From the NCBI GenBank assembly GCA_963921935.1, contig OY998178.1:200416862-200480861 (forward strand): a stretch of DNA of 64,000 nucleotides. The letters run 5' to 3'. The DNA is from Galeruca laticollis. Taxonomy: Eukaryota; Arthropoda; Insecta; Coleoptera; Chrysomelidae. The notes beneath the pieces were generated by a model. It was not told the origin of the DNA, made no database searches, and saw only the letters and a program-made list of their open reading frames with translations. Each line of letters starts with the position of its first letter. The first letter of the stretch is position 1. The translations under genes and the position numbers were made by a program. Below are positions 42,386 to 53,135 of this stretch, in pieces.

Positions 42386-43493
42386 TATATCTTCTTCTTC
42401 GAATGCCGTCCCCATTTAACGGAGGTTGGCGACCACTCTCTTAAAAGCATCTCTGTCCTTAGCAATATGAAAAAGATCCTCAACGCCCATGTCTGTCCAT
42501 TCTCGGATATTCCTCAGCCATGATTTCTTCTTTCTCCCAATTCCCTTCTTTCCTTCAACTCTGCCCTGCATAATCACTTGTAACAGAGAGTATTTATCAT
42601 GTCGTAATACGTGACCGAGATATGCTGTCTTACGTATTTTTATTATTTTTAGTAGATTTCGTTCACGACCAATTCTATGTAGTACTTCTTCGTTAGTCAT
42701 GGTACTTTCAGCATACGTCTGTAAATCCACATTTCGAAGGCTTCGATTCTTTTAGTTATTTGTGCCTTTAACGTCCATGTTTCTACACCATATAATAGCT
42801 GGGACCAAACATAGCACTCCATAAATCTCAACCGGAGTATTGAATTCAAATTTTTATTGCAAAACATGGATTTAAATTTTAGAAATGCCGATCTTGCCAT
42901 TTCAATCCTTACACGGATTTCCTGGTCCTGATTTAGGTCTGAGTTAATGAAAGCACCCAAGTATTTAAACTTTTCTACCCTTTCTATTGCTTGATCGTTT
43001 ATTATTAATTGATCATTATGTGCGGGTGTTTTGGAGATTATCATGAGTTTTGTTTTTTGTGTGTTAATATCTATTCCCATTTGCTGACATTCCATATTAA
43101 CATCATTTACAAGTATCTGCAGGTCCTCCAGACTCTCTGCCAAGATCACAGTGTCGTCAGCGTATCTTATCGTGCTTATTACTTCGCCGCCGATTTTAAC
43201 CCCTTCGCTTCTTTCCCATAAGGCTTTCTCAAAGATAACCTGAGAGTACACGTTAAACAATGTTGGTGAGAGAATGCATCCCTGTCTAACACCTCGTGCA
43301 ATCGAAATATCATTAGTTTCTGTATTATTGATTCTCACTGTAGCTGACTGATTTCAGTACAGGCTCTTTATTATTTCGATGTCTTTTTTGTCTAAATTGA
43401 TGTTTTTAAGTTCTTCTATTAGTTTTGTGTGTTGTACTCGGTCAAAGGCCTTTTGGAAATCTATAAAGCATGCGTATACGGTTTTGTTGATGA
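42386..43493 (-). mobile_element. 5'-truncated RTE-like LINE
   Basis: On the minus strand it covers RT from motif A (about 43470) through the C-terminus (42416), and a short 3' end with GGCATTCGAAGAAGAAGAT, a GAA-type tail at 42386-42400. The 5' truncation is at about 43493, where the sequence joins the inverted arm of a mariner-like element. About 1.1 kb. Confidence 0.85.
42416..43493 (-). pseudogene. RTE-like reverse transcriptase, C-terminal two thirds
   Basis: A frame upstream of 43340 gives CFIDFQKAFDRVQHTKLIEE (motif A). After a stop near 43345 the frame 43338-42697 gives GVRQGCILSPTLFNVY (motif B) and IRYADDTVILAES (motif C, intact), then KTKLMII, EKFKYLGAFIN and QLLYGVETWTL. After a frameshift near 42720 the C-terminus reads IGRERNLLKIIKIRKTAYLG and GRKKKSWLRNIREW. 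Motifs A-C are conserved, unlike the other RTE-like copy in the window. Confidence 0.9.
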
Positions 43494-44091
43494 ACTGGAA
43501 GAGATAGAAGAAAAGCAGTTAAGATGTTATGACTTCTTTTTTTGTTAAAGTAACGATAGCCTAATTAAATCTTTAGTAACTCCCTGCAGTTGGAAGATAC
43601 AGGGCGATTATTGAAAACTGTCGAAAACTACAAGGTACTATAACTTATTAATTAAGAAAAATATAAAAAAACGTTATAAAACTTTTAATAGATATAATAT
43701 TAAAGAGTTCAGTGGCGCACAGAATTTTTTTGTTAGGGGGCTCACTAAGGAAATATAATGCAAACTTATGTTGTTTTAAATGGGACACCCTGTATATTTT
43801 GACGTTTTTCGTTTCCTTTTTTAATTCTCATTCACCTGATATGACATATTATATATCCATTTTCAATGGTTGGAGCTACAGTGCAAATAAACCATTTATG
43901 GATGTTATCAGATGAAACACTCTTAAAAATTGAACACTCCAGTAACGAAATTTAACATTTTATTATAAGGATACTGATGGGTGACAATTTTATTTATCAA
44001 AATTATAATTAATAAAAAATAAAACCAGATTAAAAAATAAAAACAATAAACTTACGAAACAACAAGAAATATTGTAACAACTAATCTACCT
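43494..44091 (+). repeat. Left arm of mariner-like element A
   Basis: About 600 bp. Contains GGGACACCCTGTATATTTTG near 43785 and pairs with 46633-47230. Confidence 0.8.
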
Positions 44092-44118
44092 ATAACTAAT
44101 TTTATTAGAATGTAAAAA

Positions 44119-44311
44119 TTACATTAAATGTTCAAAATGTCCTCCGTTTTGTTGTAATAATAATTGACACCTTTTTCTTACTGATCTTACACAATTGAGA
44201 ATGTGCACTGGCTTTATTATTCTAAATGCGGCATGAATATTTTGTAATAAATCTTCCCTACTCTCGAAGTTAGTCCTGTAAATATTATTTTTTTAAAATC
44301 CCCAAATAAAA
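44119..44311 (-). pseudogene. Mariner-like transposase, C-terminal fragment
   Basis: On the minus strand it reads REDLLQNIHAAFRIIKPVHI and CQLLLQQNGGHFEHLM with a TAA at 44119-44121. The end resembles that of the transposase in mariner-like element B (QFEHLL). It is cut at about 44311 by the inserted LINE; the catalytic part is lost. Confidence 0.7.
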
Positions 44312-44313
44312 AA

Positions 44314-44574
44314 ATGGGTAGTGTTCAAGATTGTAAGATAGGGGCAATAGTTTGGCACACAAAAGCAAGTCAGTACAGCACGAGGAAAACCCTCGATAAA
44401 GTTCAAAGGCTTGCCTGTGTGTGCATCACTGGAGCTATGAGAACGTGTCCAACTAGGGCACTTGAGATCATTACAGATCTCACACCTCTACATCTGGTGA
44501 TAGAAAGATCTACCCAAGAGGCAATTCTTAGAACATCTAAGGAAGGTTCAGGCAATGAGAGTATTAAAAATTAG
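44314..44574 (+). pseudogene. LINE RT C-terminal end
   Basis: IVWHTKASQYSTRKTLDKVQ, then ACVCITGAMRTCPTRALEII and LTPLHLVIE are the conserved sequence between RT thumb and RNase H in this LINE group. A frameshift near 44560 leads into the RNase H frame. Confidence 0.8.
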
Positions 44575-45481
44575 GGAGCTTGGTCCTCTGACAAGATACA
44601 CCTCATTAGCGAATCTTCCCAGTGATGAAATGATCAGGAAAGTAAGCATCGAAAATAATTTCACTACGATGCTAAATACGAGGAGAGACTGGGAAAGGGA
44701 ATACACCACCCAAACTCTCAAAGAAAACACCATTAGATGGTATACAGATGGTTCAAAAACCACCATCGGAGCAGGCGCTGGAGTATTTGGGCCTGGCACC
44801 AGATACTCATTATCGTTAGGCTCCTTCCCGAGCGTCTTTCAGGCAGAAATACTTGCGATTGAAAGATGCATGGAAATGAACCTAGAAAGAAACTACCAGA
44901 GATGTGACATATCGATCCATTCTGATAGTCAAGCAGCTATCAAAGCATTGAGCTCCCATGTCATTGATTCAAAGTTGGCATGGGAGTGCCGAAGAAAACT
45001 TGATGAATTAGGCAAGAATAACAAGGTCTCTTTAGTCTGGGTTCCTGGTCACTCGGGAATCACGGGAAATGAAGAGGCCAATACACTTGCCAGGAAAGGA
45101 GCACAAATGCCCGGAGCCTTTCTGTGCCTTCCCGGGTTGGAACATTCCAAAAAGTTCCTGGGGAACTTTGACACTGCTAGGTCCAAAAAATATTTGGACC
45201 TTAGTAAAGATAAGCTACATCTCCTCACGGGCTTTCTTACAGGACACTGCCGCCTTAGGAAGCACCTAATGAGAATAGGTCTAGCAGAGATTGACGAGTG
45301 TAGATTCTGTGGGGAGGAGGATGAAACTCCTGATCACCTAGTTCTGGAATGCCTCGCCATTGCAAGCCAACGCAAGAAATGCTTTGGACAAGAAACTTGT
45401 AAGAGTGAGGACCTAACCTCGCTGAAGCCGTCCCAAATACTAGAGTTCATTAGAACCTTGGAACTGGAAGGCGAGCTATAG
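44555..45481 (+). CDS. LINE RNase H domain, open and with all catalytic residues
   Basis: A 308-codon frame. Residues 60-200 are RNase H: IRWYTDGSKT (Asp), FQAEILAIERC (Glu), SIHSDSQAAIKAL (Asp) and WVPGHSGITGNEEANTLA (His...Asp-like end; here Asn-Glu-Glu-Ala-Asn). The tail has LTGFLTGHCRLRKHLMRIGL and CRFCGEEDETPDHLVLEC, the usual CCHC-type end. No frameshift in this part, so it is the best-preserved LINE end in the window. By RT/RNase H style it fits the I/LOA-like groups; I am not sure of the clade. Confidence 0.85.
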   Translation: MRVLKIRELGPLTRYTSLANLPSDEMIRKVSIENNFTTMLNTRRDWEREYTTQTLKENTIRWYTDGSKTTIGAGAGVFGPGTRYSLSLGSFPSVFQAEILAIERCMEMNLERNYQRCDISIHSDSQAAIKALSSHVIDSKLAWECRRKLDELGKNNKVSLVWVPGHSGITGNEEANTLARKGAQMPGAFLCLPGLEHSKKFLGNFDTARSKKYLDLSKDKLHLLTGFLTGHCRLRKHLMRIGLAEIDECRFCGEEDETPDHLVLECLAIASQRKKCFGQETCKSEDLTSLKPSQILEFIRTLELEGEL

Positions 45482-45582
45482 TAGTAGCGACAACAGCTCT
45501 GATAGGGGGGGGGGCACAATGAACCTCTGGTTTCAGTGCACAGTAACCCCGTTAAAATCTAATCTAATCTAATCTAAGATTG

Positions 45583-46632
45583 TAAAATCTTGAATTTTAT
45601 TGTTTACGATACTTTTAAAATATGTAAGATATTTGTATGCGTCCTTTCTTCATTGTATATAATTAAGGCGTAAATTCATTTTAGTTAATAGCTTTGTAAA
45701 AATATGTTTCAGAATTGATAAGATCTTTTATATTGTTGTAAATTCAAAGGATAGTTTCATTTTATTTTCAACTTTTGTTAAATGCCTTTAAAATATCACG
45801 TTTTGTAACAATAATTGTAAATAGTTTTGTTTGGACATTGAAATAGCACACTTTTGAAAGTCGGCATCTTGTCGCATTGTCCTATAGTTAAAAAGTTAGG
45901 AAAAGGTCACGTTTCACCCTATTATATATTGTATTGTAAAAACCCTAAATTTAGTGTCACTTCTGCATGAATTTTATGGTCGACGGTCGGAAGATATGAA
46001 AGACATTTTTTGAATAACCTTTCTGAGTAAAAAGGTTACAATTGCTATTGGAGTATTCAATAGAAATTTAACTATTTATTGGCGGCACCCATAGTTTATT
46101 CTTGTCTAGCAACCCGACAAGTCAAATGATACTGGCCAATAGGAAATATTTATTTTCGTTTGGTCAACCCAATCCACGTGGAAACACGCCCCTCACAGAT
46201 TTCTATTTAACACGTCTCACAACGTGAAGAAATAAGTCTCTCACTCATCAGTCCTACACTTATCGACGCGAGTTTTACACTCATCGAATCGAGCTCAACG
46301 CTCAACAACAAAGTTAGTTTTTTACACTCATCGAAGCGAGTTCAATACTCTCGATAACAAAGTTTTACATTAATCGACGCGAGTTTCACACACTCATCGA
46401 ATCGAGCTCAACGCTCAATAACAAAGTTAGTTTAATATTCATCAAATCGAAACATAAAGTGTCTTCCGATCTGAAACCACCGAAGTTCAGCATTCACAAC
46501 TTTGTACCATTTTGTAAATTTGTATATAATAAATTATTAATTTCGACATTAATTTTGTCAAATTAATATTATTTATCTAGTTGAATCTCCACGCCAGTTG
46601 ACGACGTTCAACTAGAAATATAATCAAAAACA
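45583..46632 (+). repeat. LTR-like sequence with internal repeats
   Basis: Non-coding. Has a TATTTAA box near 46205, followed by a possible start site around CACTCATCAGTCC, and AATAAA near 46527, like an LTR in plus orientation. The right border is the mariner arm at 46633. The left border is uncertain (45583 or about 45954, TGTCACTTC). No partner LTR or duplication found. Confidence 0.4.
46265..46433 (+). repeat. Two-copy repeat with CGAGCTCAACGCTCAA
   Basis: 46265-46322 and 46376-46433 share CGACGCGAGTTT, CACTCATCGAATCGAGCTC and AACAAAGTTAGTTT, period 111 bp. A partial, diverged copy lies between. Confidence 0.75.
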
Positions 46633-47270
46633 GGTAGATTATAGTTGTTACAATATTTCTTGTTGTTTCATAAGTTTATTGTTTTTATTTTTTTAATCTG
46701 GTTTTATTATTTATTAATTATAATTTTGATAAATAAAATTGTCACCCATCAGTATCCTTATAATAAAATGTTAAATTTCGTTACTGAGTGTTTTTTAAGG
46801 GCGTTTCACCTGATAACAACCATAAATGGTTTATTTGCACTGTAGCTCCAACCATTGAAAATGGATGTATAATATGTCATATCAGGTGAATGAGAATTAA
46901 AAAAGGAAACGAAAAACGTCAAAATATACAGGGTGTCCAATTTAAAACAACATAAGTTTGCATTATATTTCCATAGTGAGCCCCCTAACAAAAAAAATCT
47001 GTGCGCCACTGAACTCTTTAATATTATATCTATCAAAAGTTTTTATAACGATTTTTTATATTTTTCCTAATTAAGAAGTTATAGTACATTGTAGTTTTCG
47101 ACGGTTTTCAATAATCTCCCTGTATCTTGCAACTGCAGAGAGTTACTAAAGGTTTAATTAGGCAATCGTTAATTTAACAAAAAAAGCAGTCATAACATTT
47201 TAACTGCTTTTCTTCTATCTCTTCTAGTTTGCGACATACCCTGCAAAACACACCAATTTGGGACACCCTG
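46633..47270 (-). repeat. Right arm of mariner-like element A
   Basis: About 640 bp. Outer end GGGACACCCTG|TA. Its outermost 40 bases have no partner on the left. Confidence 0.8.
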
Positions 47271-47780
47271 TACATATATTTTTCCGCGTTTTGGCTACTT
47301 GTATAACGTTTTTTTACGATCGCTTTCAGCATTATAGTTTCTAAAATTCGGTGGCACCTATTAACGGATTTGACTTTAGTATATGACCAAGGAAACAATA
47401 ATACAAAGAACCCCATATTATTCCCTGAGGTATAGTCCTTAATTATTTTTCTCCAGATATAGTTTAATCACTATAATTATTTTATTTAGCACGGGTAATC
47501 ATCGGCGATAACGCCCTATATAAGCAGCGATTATTTATTTATTTTGTACTCCAGTATTTCTCAAAAGAAGCTAGTTTGATATTTTTTGGTGACTATGAAT
47601 AACGGGTATACCTACGATATTATTCGGATAGTTTATTTCAGTATACTGTAAAAATTATATATTAGTATAATAACTTGTTGTGTAGTCTTTGATCATTTTG
47701 TCACCATATATTTTCTCTCAAGAACACTAGTAACAGTCGACTTTTTGGGTAAAGGTTAATTACATAATGGTTAATATGTA
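47271..47780 (+). other. Probable LTR part of the 49878-64000 Gypsy-type element
   Basis: No gene. It is the upstream flank of mariner-like element B; the downstream flank (49803-49877) leads directly into a primer binding site, so this stretch is inferred to be the rest of that 5' LTR. Ends with TA at 47779-47780. Confidence 0.4.
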
Positions 47781-48064
47781 CAGGGTGGCGCATTAGAAAC
47801 AGTCCACCTCAAATGTTGTTGGCGGGGGAGGTTTTTGCGGCAAACCCCGAGACACGTCGATTTTGTTTTCGAGGGGGACAACTTTTGATAGTTAACTTAT
47901 GGTTTACGATCATCCCCCTAAAAGGGGTGACTACCCCTTCGAGAATCTTTAATGGCATTGGGGGTCGAGTGGCACATAATTTGAAAGGTATTTCGATTCT
48001 CTTTAAAGACATGCTAACATTTTTGTGTTAAGTGTTAAAATTAATGACAAGAACCAGCTGGAAG
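47781..48064 (+). repeat. Left terminal inverted repeat of element B
   Basis: 284 bp. Contains CCCCCTAAAAGGGG-type palindromic sequence near 47913-47933. Confidence 0.88.
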
Positions 48065-48107
48065 TGTGAGTGAAAGAAATTAAAAAAAGTTGTCAGAAAA
48101 GTTTTAA

Positions 48108-49194
48108 TCAAAGTAAGTGTTCAAATTGTGATCCGTTTACTTCCAAACAATAATACAACCTTTGTGCAACACTGTTCCGACCATTTTGTAGCATAACAGG
48201 AGTTATTTCACCACATGTCACAGTTATCCGGTGGCGAAGATCTTCTAAAGAGTTCGGTTGCGTTTTGTAAACAACACCTTTTAAATAACCCCATAAGAAA
48301 AAGTCTAACGGTGATAGATCAGGCGATCTTGGGGGCCACTCAATGGAACCTCTTCTACCAATCCAATGTGCGGGAAAATGTTGATCTAAAAAGTAACGTA
48401 CGGGAGCTGCATAGTGTGATGGAGCGCCATCCTGTTGAAAAAAAAATCATTTTCTGGGATCTGATCATCGTTTTCCATTATCACCACAATTTGAGGGTAG
48501 ATGAGGTCTTCGAGCAAATTAAGATAAGATTCACGCGTCAAGTTATGAGGTAGGAAAAACGGACCAACAATATTATTTCCAAAAACGCCAGCCCAAACAC
48601 ATTCAATTTTTGTGGAGCCTGTGTATGTTGTTCTCTCATAATTGCAGGATTTGCATCACTCCAGTATCTGCAATTATGTCTGTTCACGTGACCATTAAGA
48701 AAGAGCGTGCATTCGTCAGAAAAGCATATCAAATATGAAAAGTGGGGGTTGTCCACCTGTCTTCTAGTCATCTCCTCACAAAATTGGATACGGCGATCTG
48801 GATCGTCTTCGTTGAGCTCTTGTACGAGATGAATCTTATATGGATGGAACTTATGCTGTTTCAAGACCCTCTGAATGCTTCTACGTGGAATTCCTGTAGC
48901 TGCTGCTGTTTGTCTTGTGCTTGAAGTGGGATCCAATGCAACATGTCCCAAAAGTGCAACCTGTGTAGCCTCGTTAGTAACAGGATGTTGTCTTTCATAT
49001 TTTCTGTTAGAAACGTTTCCGGTTTCCATGAACTTAGATATTAAATTTATCACGTAGGGATGTCTTATATTCTTACCGGGATGACGTTCATTAAAAACTC
49101 TTGCAGCTGCCCGTGCAGACTCGTTGTTTCTAAAATAGTGTGCAACAATTTCAGTTTTCTCTGCAGTGGTGTAAACCATGATAATTAGATTCAT
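48108..49194 (-). pseudogene. Mariner-like transposase, one frameshift
   Basis: Starts at ATG 49194 (an ATG six codons in, MVYTTAEK, is also possible) and ends at TGA 48108-48110, about 360 codons. The N-terminus is a helix-turn-helix region (ARAAARVFNERHPGKNIRHP), followed by a second with TGIPRRSIQRVLKQHKFHPY. Catalytic core: LICFSDECTLF (first Asp), NRHNCRYWSD, QQDGAPSHY (second Asp) and PPRSPDLSPLDFFLWG (third acidic residue). A frameshift near 48560-48590 separates the first Asp from the other two. Ends QFEHLL. It would cut and paste the element into TA. Confidence 0.88.
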
Positions 49195-49515
49195 TTACTT
49201 TGAACTAGAGAATGAATGAATTTCACTAAAATAAAACTAGGTACCCATAAAATTCTACTAAAAAATATTTCTTATCACGTCAATAGCTAACAAACATCTT
49301 TTTTGCTATTTCAGTAATAAATGAGAATAGGTTTATAATTTAAAAGGTATAAGAGGTTTAATTTCATTTGTAATATTTAGATTTTCATGAATTTAATTTT
49401 TTACTCCTTTTTTTATTTGTCTTTCTTTTTTTATAAAAATAATAACATTTTATTGAAAAATGTTATCACCTAATTATTAATTCAGCTTTTTATTCCGATT
49501 TCTTTAACAACGGAG

Positions 49516-49800
49516 ATTTCAATCTGGTTTTTGTCATTGATTTTAACACGTAACACAATAATGTTAGCATGTCTTTAAAGAGAATCAAAATACCTTTAAA
49601 ATTATGTGCCACTCAACCCTCTGTGCCATTAAAGATTCTCAAAGGGGTAGTCACCCCTTTTAGGGGGATGGCCGTACAACCATAAGTTAACTATCAAAAG
49701 TTGTCCCCCTCGAAAACAAAATCGACGTGTCTCGGGGTTTGCCTTAAAAACCTCCCCCGCCAAGAATATTTGAGGTGGACTGTTTCTAATGCGCCACCCA
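49516..49800 (-). repeat. Right terminal inverted repeat of element B
   Basis: 285 bp, reverse complement of 47781-48064 with few differences; followed by TA at 49801. Confidence 0.88.
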
Positions 49801-49802
49801 TA

Positions 49803-49877
49803 TCCACTGGTAACCATAGTTAACCTTAATAATTCTTTAGTTAAGGTTAGGGCATGAGAGCTTAAGACCCTAATAAC
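49803..49877 (+). repeat. End of the 5' LTR
   Basis: 75 bases between mariner-like element B and the primer binding site. Confidence 0.5.
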
Positions 49878-49891
49878 TGGCGCCCCACTTA
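49878..49891 (+). promoter_or_regulatory. Primer binding site
   Basis: TGGCGCCCCACTTA directly after the inferred LTR end. Confidence 0.6.
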
Positions 49892-50057
49892 TTTGTGAAT
49901 TTGAGTATAAAAAAATTATTGTTTTTTTGGTCATTATTAGATTCCCCGATTTTGAAATTTGGGTAATGAGAATCAAACAGTTTTTAATGATTATTTTACG
50001 GAAATATTCCTATTTTGATCTTGGTACATTAAATAGTTAAATAGTTATTGAACAAAC

Positions 50058-50372
50058 ATGTTTCAAATACAGGTTAATAACTTGGATAAGGATGAACTCG
50101 AGTACGAATTGTCAGTTAGGGGTATTTCTGATCATGGTAATGTTGACTCATTGCGGAAACACCTTAGAAGTATTTTAGCTTTAGAAAAATCCAATAATTC
50201 CCTTAAGGGAAATTGTAATTTGGACCCTAAATTGGAAATTACAGAATGTCAAAAAAAATTAAATGAATTGCGTGATCATGTTTCTTCCTTTAGAGGCTCT
50301 TCAAGTCAAGTTAAAAAAATTGAAACAAAGTTTGCGATAAGCACTTCTGCAGTTAAGCATCTAGTGCCCTGA
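50058..50372 (+). pseudogene. Gag N-terminus with SAP-like domain
   Basis: 104 codons. VNNLDKDELEYELSVRGISD and VDSLRKHLRSILA form a SAP-like helix pair at the very start, as in the other Gypsy-type element at 37343. A coiled-coil-prone part with ECQKKLNELRDHV follows. After 50372 the reading jumps straight to RT sequence, so capsid and protease are deleted. Confidence 0.6.
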
Positions 50373-51775
50373 TAAAACAACGGTATTACCCGGTTTCTCA
50401 TTTTGAACAAAAACTAATCGACGAACAATTAGATGAAATGTTGGCTGACGGAATTGTTGAACCTTCTAAGTCGGCTTGGCCATCTCCCGTGTTGCCTTTT
50501 TCCGAAATCCAACGAAGAGCAGCGCTTTTGGGTTGATTTTAGGAAATTAAATTCTGTGTCTCAGCGTGATGCTCACCCGTTGCCTTATATTTAAAACATT
50601 TTGGATAAATTAGGTGGTGCTCGGTTTATGTCATCGTTAGACCTAAAAGTTCTTACTGGCAAGTTGCTTTGGAGGAAAATAGCAAGCAGTATACTGCGTT
50701 TACAGTCCCAGGTCGGGGCTTGTTTCAATTTACTAGGCTACCTTTTGGTCTCCACAATGCACCAGCAACATTTCAGCGGTTGATAGATACTATTTTGGGG
50801 CCAGAATTGGATAAGTATGTTTTTTGCTATTTGGATGACATTATTGTTGTGACTCCTGATTTTGATACCCATATCAAGATTTTAAAAGAAGGTTTTATTC
50901 GATTGCTTTCTAATGGTTTGACTTTAAATCGTGAAAAAAGTAAATTTTGTCGTGATGAGGTAAAGTATCTTGGTTACTTGGTGAATAGGCAAGGTATTTC
51001 TGTAGACCCAGGTAAAATAGAAGCGATTACCAACTTTGCGGGGCCTAAAAACGTTCGTGACATACGAAGAGTGATTGGTATGATTTCGTACTATCGGAGA
51101 TTTATCCCTGCATTTTCTGACGTTATATCACCTCTTACTACACTTCTTCGCAAAGGTGTAACATTTAAGTGGGACGAAGATTGTCGTAAAGCTTTCGAAA
51201 ATATAAAAAATGCTCTTGTGTCTGCTCCAATTTTGAATTGCCCTAATTTTGAACATGGTTTTATATTGCAAACGGATGCTTCGTCATTTGGAATTGATGC
51301 GTTCCTTACACAATTTTATGATAACCGTGAGCATGTTGTTTGCTATGTTTCTCGAACATTGAATAGTACTGAAAGGATATATAGTGCTACAAAACGAGAA
51401 CTTCTGGCGGTAATTTGGAGTGCAGAAAAATTTCATTGTTACTTGGAAAATTCGAAATTTCAGGTCAACACCGATCATTTTAGTTTAAAATGTTTGCATA
51501 ACTTGAAAAACCCTCAAAGTCGCTTAGGTTGTTGGTGTTTAAGGCTTCAACAATTTGATTTTGAAGTGATTCACCGCAAAGGAGAAGAACACGTAGTTCC
51601 TGATACTCTCAGTCGAGCAGTGGTTGATGATCCGGATTATGCAAGTAGCGAGCTTGAAATATCTGAGATACACATTAGTGAAGTTAAAGATAGGTGGTAT
51701 CTTCATATGTTGGATAGAGTAAAAACTAATCCTCTCTTATATCCCTCTTGGCGTGTATCGGGAGATAAAGTATAA
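50370..51775 (+). pseudogene. Gypsy-type reverse transcriptase and RNase H
   Basis: The fingers (IDEQLDEMLADGIVEPSKSA) are in the frame before 50520, followed by a frameshift. The frame 50669-51775 (368 codons) includes YTAFTVPGRGLFQFTRLPFG, CYLDDIIVV (motif C, both Asp) and, from residue 190, RNase H with LQTDASSFGIDA (Asp), TKRELLAVIW (Glu) and VNTDHFSLK (Asp). The end, VPDTLSR, is the usual boundary of RNase H. This is the longest unbroken retroelement pol stretch in the window; the break lies in the fingers. Confidence 0.9.
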
Positions 51776-52581
51776 AAAAAGTTAATCTCGATTTTCCTGA
51801 AATTCGTAATGATGACGACTTTTGGAAGTTGGTGGTTCCTAAATCGTAAGGAGGTTTTATCATCGTGTCATGATACAACTGTAGGTGGTCATCTTGGTGT
51901 TCATAAAACATTCCACAAAGTAGCTAGACTGTATTACTGGCCATGCCTAAAGGCTACCTGGTGGATTAATGGGAAATGCTGTTATTGCAAATCGCTGTTG
52001 GCAAATTATTAGTACGGATCTTTTTGGCCCCTTGCCAAAAAATAAATCTGGTAATATGCATATTTTCGTAGTTACTGATACTTTTAGTAAATTTAACTTG
52101 TTTTTCCCTATTCGGAAGGCCAATACCAAAACTATAATTCAACTATTAGAAGACAGATTTTTTTTTCTTATGGAGTACCTGAGTTAATCAGATGTGACAA
52201 TGGACCCCAATTTAAAAACATGAACTTTACTAACCTTAAAACAAAATTTGGTTTAAGAATATTAAGAATATTATGTAATCCAAATCATCATCCCTCGCCC
52301 AATTTAACGGAACGAGTAAATAGGGTTATGAAGACAATGTTATCATCTTTTGTCTCTGAGAATCAGAGACATTGGGATGTTGATCTTTCTGCATTCGCTT
52401 GTGCAGTTAACATAGCTAAACATGCTGTGACTGGACAAACACCATACTTTATAAATTTTGGAACCGAGATGAAACTCCATGGTTCTAAACATTATTCTAA
52501 ATTTCCCCAATCAAAAATTAAAAACCTTAGCAAAGCTGCGAGAAAGTGTTGTGAAAAAATGGAAAAAGCCCACGATCAAGC
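51776..52581 (+). pseudogene. Gypsy-type integrase, part before the hAT insertion
   Basis: The HHCC zinc domain is seen at 51850-52000 (CHDTTVGGHLGVHKTFHKVA), with the Cys pair partly lost by a deletion near 51970. The core follows: STDLFGPLPKNKSGNMHIF (first Asp) and VVTDTFSKF at 52010-52100, RCDNGPQF (second Asp) at about 52190-52215, and NLTERVNRVMKTM (Glu) in the frame from 52220. The frame continues to EKAHDQA at 52581, where the hAT element starts. Confidence 0.85.
52574..52581 (+). repeat. Target duplication of hAT element 2, left copy
   Basis: GATCAAGC, identical to 62934-62941. Confidence 0.92.
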
Positions 52582-53135
52582 CAGTAGCGTAACTTCAAAT
52601 ACGCCCCCCCCCACAAGGATTTTACCGGGGCCCATCATATAAATGAACAAATAAGTATATGTATTTACAAGTAAAGGGTAAGGGGTAGTCATGAACCAGC
52701 GTTTTCTAAAAATAATAACCCAAAAGACATACATAAGTATATAATTTAGAAAATGAAACAATAAGGCACATATAGAAAAATAAATGTGTACATTCCAAAA
52801 TAAAAAATATCACATAACGAGGTATATTCATGTGTTGGAAATACCAAACAAAAGTAGAAAAATCTAACATATAATACGAGTACATATTTATATATTGAGA
52901 TAAACAAACAAAACATCATATTATGCATAGAAATAGTATACCTATGCAAAACCTTTATTAGTTATTAGGTACTTTTGTCTCTTTTTACCATTATATTGTC
53001 ATGATAACACAATTTTAAAGAGAAACAAAGCAATGACAAAGGGTAGGTATTTCAAATCAAATTCTTTACATAACTGAACAAGAAAATATTTAAAAAAGAA
53101 AAAAAACCTGTGTCAAATAAAGAAAAGATCAATAC

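Larger units (their letters stand above)
44312..45580 (+). mobile_element. 5'-truncated LINE with (CTAAT)n tail
   Basis: Plus-strand copy with the end of RT (44314-44574) and an RNase H ORF (44555-45481), then a 3' UTR with a G run (45506-45515) and a tail CTAATCTAATCTAATCTAATC (about 45558-45580). 5'-truncated inside RT, at mariner-like transposase sequence. Confidence 0.88.
43494..47270. mobile_element. Mariner-like element A with long inverted arms, invaded
   Basis: Arms: left 43494-44091 and right 46633-47270, reverse complements of each other over about 600 bp. The right end ends in GGGACACCCTG next to TA (47271-47272), so the terminus is CAGGGTGTCC, as in mariner relatives. The left terminus is missing, cut at the junction with the RTE fragment. 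Inside the left arm lies a transposase C-terminus; the rest of the gene is replaced by a LINE and an LTR-like sequence. Confidence 0.75.
47781..49800 (-). mobile_element. Mariner-like element B with 285-bp inverted repeats
   Basis: Complete 2020-bp element: ends CAGGGTGGCGCATTAGAAAC and, on the right, the reverse complement of TGGGTGGCGCATTAGAAAC, each flanked by TA. Inverted repeats are long (47781-48064 and 49516-49800). One transposase gene on the minus strand with a frameshift. It lies within an LTR just upstream of a primer binding site. Confidence 0.9.

Noticed and set aside
45583..46632. Solo LTR with defined ends
   Set aside because: No target duplication and no second copy; kept only as LTR-like.
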